Shown piece after piece: positions 6,572 to 11,614 of a stretch of 11,614 nt of DNA. The stretch is taken from positions 1 through 11,614 of the forward strand of contig JBOFIT010000038.1 of assembly GCA_051650305.1 (NCBI GenBank), read 5' to 3'. Each line of letters begins with the position of its first letter. Position 1 is the stretch's first letter. Source of the DNA: JBOFDK01 sp051650305. GTDB taxonomy: Bacteria > Bacillota > Clostridia > Lachnospirales > Cellulosilyticaceae. The notes under the pieces were generated by a model. That model saw only the letters and a program-made list of their open reading frames with translations, was not told the DNA's origin and made no database searches. The position numbers and the translations under genes are program-made.

Positions 6572-7432
6572 ATGCTAAGTGGACTCATTGGCAGACAAAA
6601 AAAATACGTAAAAGCAGCAGCACCGGTACAGACAACAAAGCCAGAGATACCAAAAGGTATGTATACAAAGTGCCCACATTGCAAAAAGAATATCTATGTG
6701 ATTGATTTAGTCGCAAATGTTGGCGTATGTACTTATTGTAATGGGCATTTGCCACTTTCTCCAAGTACACGCATTACAAAACTTGTGGATACCAATACTT
6801 TTAAAGAACTAGACAAACATATGGTGAGTTGCAATCCTTTGGAATTTGAGGGATATGATGAGAAATTAGAAGGTTATATCAAAAAGACAAACCAGAATGA
6901 AGCAGTTGTTACAGGTGTAGCAACTATAGGTGGAGTACAGGCTGTTGTTGGTGTGATGGACCCAAGATTTATCATGGGAAGTATGGGCTCAGTAGTGGGA
7001 GAAAAGATTACAAGAGCTATTGAATATGCAACGAAAGAAGCGTTACCAATCATTCTTTTTTCAGCATCAGGTGGTGCACGTATGCAAGAAGGTATTTTTT
7101 CACTGATGCAAATGGCCAAAACAAGTAGTGCACTAGCAAGACATGATGACAAAGGTTTACTTTACATCAGTGTGCTTACTCATCCAACAACAGGCGGTGT
7201 AACAGCTAGCTTTGCAATGCTTGGGGATATTATTTTAGCAGAACCAGGTGCATTAGTAGGCTTTGCAGGCCCACGTGTCATTGAACAAACCATCAGACAA
7301 AAGCTTCCTGAAGGGTTCCAAAAAGCAGAGTTCTTACTGGAGCACGGCATGATTGATGGCATTGTCGAAAGAAAAGATATGAGAGATACACTTACAACCC
7401 TACTTAAGCTTCACGTAAAGGAGGGGAAATGA
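6572..7432 (+). CDS. accD: Acetyl-CoA carboxylase carboxyltransferase, beta subunit
   Basis: AccD pairs with AccA to transfer CO2 from carboxybiotin to acetyl-CoA, giving malonyl-CoA. The N-terminal four-cysteine zinc ribbon is intact (Cys34, Cys37, Cys53, Cys56; C-x2-C-x15-C-x2-C). The crotonase-like core carries SASGGARMQEG (164-174) and THPTTGGVTASFAMLGD (203-219), including glycines that make the oxyanion hole. FAGPRVIEQTI (231-241) is also typical. Length is 286 residues. ATG at 6572 follows accC by 4 nt, with GAGGAG at 6559-6564 inside the end of accC. It overlaps accA by 4 nt (ATGA), consistent with equal synthesis of the two subunits. Confidence 0.97.
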   Translation: MLSGLIGRQKKYVKAAAPVQTTKPEIPKGMYTKCPHCKKNIYVIDLVANVGVCTYCNGHLPLSPSTRITKLVDTNTFKELDKHMVSCNPLEFEGYDEKLEGYIKKTNQNEAVVTGVATIGGVQAVVGVMDPRFIMGSMGSVVGEKITRAIEYATKEALPIILFSASGGARMQEGIFSLMQMAKTSSALARHDDKGLLYISVLTHPTTGGVTASFAMLGDIILAEPGALVGFAGPRVIEQTIRQKLPEGFQKAEFLLEHGMIDGIVERKDMRDTLTTLLKLHVKEGK

Positions 7433-8232
7433 TGAGTTTATCCGCATGGGAACGTGTACAGATTGCAAGGATGATGGAAAGACCAAGAAGTAAACATTAT
7501 ATCGAGTCACTCGTAGAGGATTTTATTGAACTACATGGTGATAGAAGTTATAGTGATGACCAAGCGATTATAGGTGGCATTGGTAAGATTGGTCCTTATA
7601 CAGTAACAATCATTGCACAAAACAAAGGAAAAAATGCGAAAGAAAATATCGCATGTAACTTTGGGATGCCCCATCCAGAAGGCTACAGAAAAGCATTACG
7701 TCTGATGAAACAAGCAGAGAAGTTCGGTAGACCAATCGTGTGCCTTATCGATACACCGGGGGCATACTGTGGCATTGGTGCTGAGGAAAGAGGCCAAGGC
7801 GAAGCTATCGCGCGTAATTTAATGGAAATGGCTAGACTTAAGACGCCTATTATTGCAGGTGTCATCGGTGAAGGTGGAAGTGGTGGTGCACTTGCACTAG
7901 GCGTAGCAGATCGCGTGTTTATGCAAGAAAACACCACGTATTCAATCTTATCTCCAGAAGGGTTTGCGAGCATTCTATGGAAGGACAGCAGTCTTGCTGA
8001 AAAAGCAGCGAGTATGATGCAGATTACAGCAGAAGATTTGCTTAGAAATGAAATTATTGACCATATTATAGAAGAGCCAGAAGGTGGGGCACACTGTGAT
8101 CCAGAGCAGGCGGCAAGTCTATTAAAGCAATATATCGTAGAAACACTGGATGAACTAGTAGAGGTAGAGATACCTACATTGGTAGAAGACCGCTACAATC
8201 GTTTTAGAAAATTTGGGAGTTTCTCAGAATAA
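7429..8232 (+). CDS. accA: Acetyl-CoA carboxylase carboxyltransferase, alpha subunit
   Basis: AccA forms the alpha2-beta2 carboxyltransferase with AccD and binds carboxybiotin. Family motifs are DTPGAY (108-113), GEGGSGGALAL (147-157) and YSILSPEGFASILWKD (171-186). At 267 residues it is about 50 shorter than E. coli AccA, with the N-terminal helical extension missing; I recall similarly short forms in streptococci and clostridia, so this is probably not a truncation. The ATG at 7429 overlaps the accD TGA; a second ATG at 7432 has better spacing (7 rather than 4 nt) from AAGGAGG at 7418-7424 and may be the true start. It is the last gene of the operon and is followed by a strong terminator. 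Confidence 0.96.
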   Translation: MMSLSAWERVQIARMMERPRSKHYIESLVEDFIELHGDRSYSDDQAIIGGIGKIGPYTVTIIAQNKGKNAKENIACNFGMPHPEGYRKALRLMKQAEKFGRPIVCLIDTPGAYCGIGAEERGQGEAIARNLMEMARLKTPIIAGVIGEGGSGGALALGVADRVFMQENTTYSILSPEGFASILWKDSSLAEKAASMMQITAEDLLRNEIIDHIIEEPEGGAHCDPEQAASLLKQYIVETLDELVEVEIPTLVEDRYNRFRKFGSFSE

Positions 8233-8240
8233 AATGTAAG

Positions 8241-8270
8241 AAGGATGCTCTTATCAAGGGCATCCTTTTT
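8241..8270 (+). terminator. Intrinsic terminator of the fab-acc operon
   Basis: A 12-bp stem (AAGGATGCTCTT at 8241-8252 with AAGGGCATCCTT at 8256-8267, one T-G wobble) encloses a 3-nt loop and runs into a T tract ending at 8270. It begins 8 nt after the accA stop codon, so it marks the end of the operon. Confidence 0.93.
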
Positions 8271-8357
8271 GTGTAAATAGGGAATGAAGGATTAAGAGAG
8301 GGCATATATGTAAAAGAGAATAGTGTTTTCGTTTATGTGAAGAAAAGGGGGCCACCT

Positions 8358-8744
8358 ATGAGTCTTAAAAAGCAGTTGATTAAAAATTATCTTAAGATGC
8401 AGCTCATTAGTAACAATCCAGGGCAACTAGCCATACGTATAGGAAGTTTGCCAAAACTAGAAGATAAGTACAAGTCTTTTGAAACGAATATTGTACAGTT
8501 ACTAAAGATATTACCGGGCATAGGCGATATACAGACGGATTTCAATACGGGGGATATTCGCATTGCTTATAATCAAGCAGCTTTACAACCACAGCAAGTA
8601 ATTAAATGGGTGAATGTGGTGGTGGACGTGGCAATCGATCAGATGAACTTTATTAATAAATACTGGGAAACAAATCTCGATTACGTGATGGAAACACTGA
8701 CACAAATCTTAAAACAAAAAGCCGAAGATATTTTGACATTTTAG
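8358..8744 (+). CDS. Unknown protein, possibly HMA-like fold
   Basis: I do not recognise this 128-residue protein. ATG at 8358 is favoured because AAGGGGG at 8345-8351 precedes it by 6 nt; a GTG at 8337 in the same frame would add seven residues without a good site. Predicted order by eye is a basic N-terminal helix, strand (QLAIRIGSL, 24-31), helix (38-51), hairpin (GIGDIQTDF then GDIRIAYN, 55-72), helix (78-99) and a C-terminal helix (103-126). The beta-alpha-beta-beta-alpha pattern with LPGIGDIQTDFNTGDIRI resembles heavy-metal-associated (HMA-like) domains, but there is no CxxC and no cysteine at all, so metal binding is not supported. No signal peptide or membrane segment is seen. It stands alone between a terminator and a promoter, with no clear promoter found in the 87 nt upstream. 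Confidence 0.8.
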   Translation: MSLKKQLIKNYLKMQLISNNPGQLAIRIGSLPKLEDKYKSFETNIVQLLKILPGIGDIQTDFNTGDIRIAYNQAALQPQQVIKWVNVVVDVAIDQMNFINKYWETNLDYVMETLTQILKQKAEDILTF

Positions 8745-8764
8745 CTATAGGAATAGAATGCATG

Positions 8765-8773
8765 TGTTATAAT
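8765..8773 (+). promoter_or_regulatory. Extended -10 promoter for the nucleosidase gene
   Basis: TGTTATAAT is a perfect extended -10 element (TGnTATAAT), 30 nt before the start codon at 8804. The region 16-18 nt upstream (CTATAG) is a poor -35, which extended -10 promoters can tolerate. A perfect TTGACA at 8733-8738 is 29 nt away, too far to pair with it. Confidence 0.65.
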
Positions 8774-8803
8774 ATGGGATAAGTCGACGGAAGGAGGACA
8801 CAA

Positions 8804-9460
8804 ATGAAAAAAATAGGTATTATAGGTGCGATGGAAGAGGAGATTATCTCCTTTAAAAGAAAAGTAATCGTACAGCAAACAATAGAAAAAGCAGGTATGA
8901 CATTTTTAAGAGGTCACGTAGATGAGATAGATGTGATCCTTGTAAAAACTGAACTTGGAACAGTGAGTGCAGCTTTATGTACACAGATTCTGATAGATTT
9001 ATTTGAAGTGGAAGTCATTATTCAGACAGGGCTTGCAGGTGGCTTACATCCATCATTAAGTATAGGTGATATGGTTATTGCTACTGATGTGAAAGTTTAT
9101 GAAAATAAAGAGCAGTTTACAGAAGGCAATCAAATGCTTTTACAGACAGCACAGCAGGTAGCAAGAGAAGTGCTGGATACACAACAAATTGTCATCGGAA
9201 GTATTGAAAGTGAAGATTCTTTTGAAGGCTGTATTAAGGTGCCTGGAGAATGTGATAGCACTTTTGTGACGTATTTTGCTGAGATAGAAGCAGCAGCAGT
9301 GGCACATACATGCTTTTTAAATAATGTACCATTTGTAGAATTACGCACAATTTCAGATACAGCGGGCAAAGCGACGGATATGAATTTTGAAGAATTCGTG
9401 CATTTGATTACTAGAAATATAAGTAAAATCGTTAATAAAATGATAGAAATAAATCTGTGA
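8804..9460 (+). CDS. mtnN: MTA/SAH nucleosidase family protein (divergent pocket)
   Basis: This 218-residue protein belongs to the phosphorylase/nucleosidase family and resembles 5'-methylthioadenosine/S-adenosylhomocysteine nucleosidase, which splits adenine from MTA or SAH in methionine salvage. By alignment from memory with E. coli MtnN, the catalytic Glu13, Glu162 and Asp185, ribose-contacting Arg181 and adenine-stacking Phe140 are kept, as is the N-terminal GIIGAMEEE. Differences are Leu77 for Ser in TGSAGG, Ile161 for Met in VEME, and a segment about 12 residues shorter around 97-110, where E. coli has the loop reaching into the neighbouring subunit's alkylthio pocket. Substrate may therefore differ. 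ATG at 8804 has AAGGAGG at 8791-8797, 6 nt spacing. The gene has its own promoter and terminator. The gene symbol is tentative because of these changes. Confidence 0.82.
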   Translation: MKKIGIIGAMEEEIISFKRKVIVQQTIEKAGMTFLRGHVDEIDVILVKTELGTVSAALCTQILIDLFEVEVIIQTGLAGGLHPSLSIGDMVIATDVKVYENKEQFTEGNQMLLQTAQQVAREVLDTQQIVIGSIESEDSFEGCIKVPGECDSTFVTYFAEIEAAAVAHTCFLNNVPFVELRTISDTAGKATDMNFEEFVHLITRNISKIVNKMIEINL

Positions 9461-9487
9461 AAAACTATGCTTTTGGCATAGTTTTTT
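9461..9487 (+). terminator. Intrinsic terminator after the nucleosidase gene
   Basis: AAAACTATGC (9461-9470) pairs perfectly with GCATAGTTTT (9476-9485) around a 5-nt loop, ending in six T residues (9482-9487). It starts directly after the stop codon. The A-run on the left arm means it could also stop transcription from the opposite strand. Confidence 0.9.
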
Positions 9488-9515
9488 AATTTAAAATAAA
9501 AATTAGCATACTTTA

Positions 9516-9543
9516 TTGAAAAAAAGTAAAAAAATGGTATAAT
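9516..9543 (+). promoter_or_regulatory. Sigma-A-type promoter for the membrane protein gene
   Basis: TTGAAA at 9516-9521 and TATAAT at 9538-9543 are separated by 16 nt, with a TGG just before the -10 giving an extended form. The start codon at 9577 lies 33 nt downstream. Confidence 0.75.
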
Positions 9544-9576
9544 AAGGACAGGCTAGGCAAATAGGAGGGATATAGA

Positions 9577-10275
9577 GTGATAGGGATGTTGTTTGGAGTC
9601 AATATCTTGGTAGCATTAAGTGTAGGATTAACGATGACTATGTTACAAAATCATTTTTCTAAGATAAAGAAAAGTACCTATATTTATGGGGATCCGAAAG
9701 CTTACAAACCATATAGTGACATTGCATTTATAGATAGCATTATAGAGCAGGTCAGAGGTATTGCAGAAAAAGATGAAGAGGACGAGTCATTAGAGGACAT
9801 GGCAAATCTTATTAATCAAAAATTGATGACAGAAAAAATCGGTGTGTTTAAGTATCAAGTAGTGGCTAGAATTGCAATGCAGGGCAAGTACCTTATATGG
9901 ATCGTACTTATTGGTCAGATTATATTAGAGATGACAAGCAAAAAGCCAGGTGAATCTATAAGTGATTTTATTTATATTGTAGGGAGTACGCTTCTATGTA
10001 TGCTTGTGACTTTAGCAGGGGTTGTAAATAATCTTACGGATCAAAAGACAGCACTTATAGAGGAAATTCAGCAGTACATTTTAGACACATATCCTAGACA
10101 AAGAGAAAAAAGGCATAAACAAAATGAACTGAGAGAGATCCTAGATAGGATGGATCGCGTAGCATTTAATGCGGAATCGGCAGAAAGTGAACAGCTAGAG
10201 AGCGAACAGGAAGAACTGCACTTAGCAGAAGAAGATATTAAAATTTTTTTAAGGGCACTAGACAAAGAAGCATAA
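9577..10275 (+). CDS. Unknown membrane protein, three TM segments and charged C-terminal helix
   Basis: I do not recognise this 232-residue protein. Three hydrophobic stretches are visible: residues 4-22, 104-119 and 131-150. Between the first and second lies an acidic hydrophilic region (EKDEEDESLED at 64-74), and after the third a long charged, probably coiled-coil region (155-225) rich in Glu, Gln, Lys and Arg. This layout (one segment, an 80-residue loop, then a hairpin and a helical tail) recalls MotA/TolQ/ExbB proton-channel proteins. However, their conserved glycine-rich GLLGTV-type motif is not seen and no ExbD/MotB-like partner is adjacent, so the resemblance is only topological. The start is GTG at 9577, with AGGAGG at 9563-9568 and 8 nt spacing; ATG at 9586 is too far from that site. 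No terminator with a T-run is seen before pgi. Confidence 0.8.
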   Translation: MIGMLFGVNILVALSVGLTMTMLQNHFSKIKKSTYIYGDPKAYKPYSDIAFIDSIIEQVRGIAEKDEEDESLEDMANLINQKLMTEKIGVFKYQVVARIAMQGKYLIWIVLIGQIILEMTSKKPGESISDFIYIVGSTLLCMLVTLAGVVNNLTDQKTALIEEIQQYILDTYPRQREKRHKQNELREILDRMDRVAFNAESAESEQLESEQEELHLAEEDIKIFLRALDKEA

Positions 10276-10312
10276 TACTAAAAGATTGATAAAACTTTAG
10301 TAATCTTTCACG

Positions 10313-10326
10313 TATAATGCTATAAT
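10313..10326 (+). promoter_or_regulatory. Two tandem -10 boxes ahead of pgi
   Basis: TATAAT occurs at 10313-10318 and again at 10321-10326, 8 nt apart. The best -35 for the first is TTGATA at 10286-10291, with a long 21-nt spacer; for the second TTAGTA at 10297-10302, 18 nt. The upstream part of this 107-nt gap holds two interleaved short inverted repeats (10277-10308). A promoter for pgi is likely here, but which box is used cannot be told. Confidence 0.55.
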
Positions 10327-10382
10327 AGTGCTTGTGTGAAAAATAAAACTTATTTTGAAATGAATGATTTGGAGGACAGAAA

Positions 10383-11614
10383 ATGAGTAAAATTACATTT
10401 GATTATTCAAAAACAGGTGTTTTACAACATGAAGTAGAATGCTTCGGAAAACAAGTAGAATTAGCACATGATATGCTTCATCATAAAACAGGAGCAGGTA
10501 GTGATTTCTTAGGATGGATTGATCTTCCAGTAGATTACGATAAAGAAGAGTTCGCACGTATCCAACAAGCGGCTACTAAAATTCAAAAAGATTCAGATGT
10601 ACTAATTGTTATCGGTATCGGTGGTTCTTACTTAGGTGCAAGAGCTTGTATCGAGGCACTTTCACATACTTTTTACAATAGCTTAGCTAAAGAACAAAGA
10701 AAAACACCTGAAGTATATTTTGTAGGAAATAACATTTCAGGTACGTACCTCAAAAACTTATTAGACGTTTGCGAAGGTAAAGAAGTAAGTGTTAACGTTA
10801 TTTCAAAATCAGGAACAACAACAGAGCCAGCTATTGCTTTCCGCGTATTCAAAAAATACATGGAAGAGAAATACGGTAAAGATGAAGCTAAAAACCGTAT
10901 CTTTGCAACAACAGACGTTGCACGTGGTGCACTTTTAACACTTGCAAAAGAAGAAGGTTATGAAACATTTGTCATTCCAGATGATGTAGGTGGTAGATTC
11001 TCTGTCCTTACAGCTGTAGGTTTACTTCCAATCGCTGTAGCAGGTATCAATATCCAAGAACTTATGGAAGGTGCAGCAGCAGGTAGAGAAGAATACGGTG
11101 TAAATGCTTTAGCAGAAAATCCATGCTATCAATACGCTGCAGTACGTAATGCCCTTCTTAGAAAAGGTAAAAACGTTGAAATAATGGTTAACTATGAGCC
11201 AGCACTTCAATACTTCGGTGAGTGGTGGAAGCAACTTTACGGAGAAAGTGAAGGTAAGGATAATAAAGGTATTTATCCATCTTCAGCAAACTTCTCTACA
11301 GACCTCCATTCACTTGGTCAATACATTCAAGAAGGACAACGTTTCTTATTTGAGACAGTTATCAATGTAGAAAGTTCAAAACTTGATGTTGTATTAGAAG
11401 AAGAGCCAGTAGATCTTGATGGTCTTAACTACTTAGCAGGTAAAACAATGGACTTCGTTAACAAACAAGCATTCCAAGGTACATTACTTGCACACGTAGA
11501 TGGCGGCGTTCCAAATATGGTTGTAAACATCCCACAATTAGATGCATTCAACTTAGGAAAGCTTATTTACTTCTTCGAAAAAGCATGTGGTATCAGCGGT
11601 TACTTATTAGCAGT
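10383..11614 (+). CDS. pgi: Glucose-6-phosphate isomerase, cut at the window end
   Basis: Pgi interconverts glucose 6-phosphate and fructose 6-phosphate in glycolysis and gluconeogenesis in the cytoplasm. The first 410 codons are open to the window end, out of about 450 in Gram-positive homologues. Two sugar isomerase (SIS) domains are evident: VIGIGGSYLGARA (76-88) and VISKSGTTTEPA (139-150). The family signature DDVGGRFSVLTAVGLLP (200-216) holds Arg205; Glu288 in GESEGK and His309 in TDLHSLGQ are the expected catalytic residues. The C-terminal catalytic Lys region is outside the window. ATG at 10383 has GGAGG at 10371-10375, 7 nt spacing. Frequent strong codons and a clear ribosome site suggest high expression. 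Confidence 0.96.
   Translation, partial: MSKITFDYSKTGVLQHEVECFGKQVELAHDMLHHKTGAGSDFLGWIDLPVDYDKEEFARIQQAATKIQKDSDVLIVIGIGGSYLGARACIEALSHTFYNSLAKEQRKTPEVYFVGNNISGTYLKNLLDVCEGKEVSVNVISKSGTTTEPAIAFRVFKKYMEEKYGKDEAKNRIFATTDVARGALLTLAKEEGYETFVIPDDVGGRFSVLTAVGLLPIAVAGINIQELMEGAAAGREEYGVNALAENPCYQYAAVRNALLRKGKNVEIMVNYEPALQYFGEWWKQLYGESEGKDNKGIYPSSANFSTDLHSLGQYIQEGQRFLFETVINVESSKLDVVLEEEPVDLDGLNYLAGKTMDFVNKQAFQGTLLAHVDGGVPNMVVNIPQLDAFNLGKLIYFFEKACGISGYLLA

Noticed and set aside
7429..8232. AccA as a truncated pseudogene because it is shorter than in E. coli
   Set aside because: All catalytic motifs are present, the frame is intact, the start is coupled to accD, and short AccA is usual in some Gram-positive lineages.
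8271..8357. Promoter or riboswitch before the 128-residue gene
   Set aside because: TATATG at 8305-8310 has no matching -35, and no conserved RNA structure is recognisable in this short gap.
8733..8738. Perfect TTGACA upstream of the nucleosidase gene
   Set aside because: It is 29 nt from the TATAAT box, far beyond the usual 16-18 nt, and falls in the last codons of the upstream gene.

Overview
This window comes from a low-GC Gram-positive bacterium, most likely a clostridium (class Clostridia, perhaps a Lachnospirales relative; the rank is inference). The evidence is A/T-rich DNA with AT-ending codons, near-perfect AGGAGG ribosome binding sites, some GTG starts, FabK as the enoyl reductase, and a short separate AccA. 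All genes lie on the plus strand.

Positions 1-8232 hold the type II fatty acid synthesis and acetyl-CoA carboxylase operon. The order is fabH (last 12 codons only), acpP, fabK, fabD, fabG, fabF, accB, fabZ, accC, accD, accA. This is the order I recall from streptococci and clostridia. AccB, AccC, AccD and AccA make malonyl-CoA. FabD moves malonate to ACP. FabH and FabF condense, FabG reduces, FabZ dehydrates, and FabK does the last reduction. The genes are packed tightly (overlaps of 7, 1 and 4 nt; gaps of 4-28 nt) except for the fabK-fabD junction. That gap carries two tandem copies of TTTGA-n3-TCAAA, which look like operator sites for a FabT-type MarR repressor. A strong intrinsic terminator follows accA.

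Positions 8271-10275 hold three separate small units. The first is a 128-residue protein of unknown function that may have a cysteine-less heavy-metal-associated-like fold. The second is an MTA/SAH nucleosidase-family enzyme with its own extended -10 promoter and terminator; it keeps the catalytic residues but lacks a substrate-pocket loop. The third is a 232-residue protein with three membrane segments and a long charged C-terminal helix, behind a good sigma-A-type promoter.

Positions 10383-11614 are the first 410 codons of glucose-6-phosphate isomerase (pgi), cut by the window end.

Most of the window is core metabolism. I found no mobile element, CRISPR array, tRNA, rRNA or defence system. 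The points most worth a second look are the tandem operator-like repeats, the altered nucleosidase and the two unassigned small proteins. No stretch over 300 bases lacks a gene.
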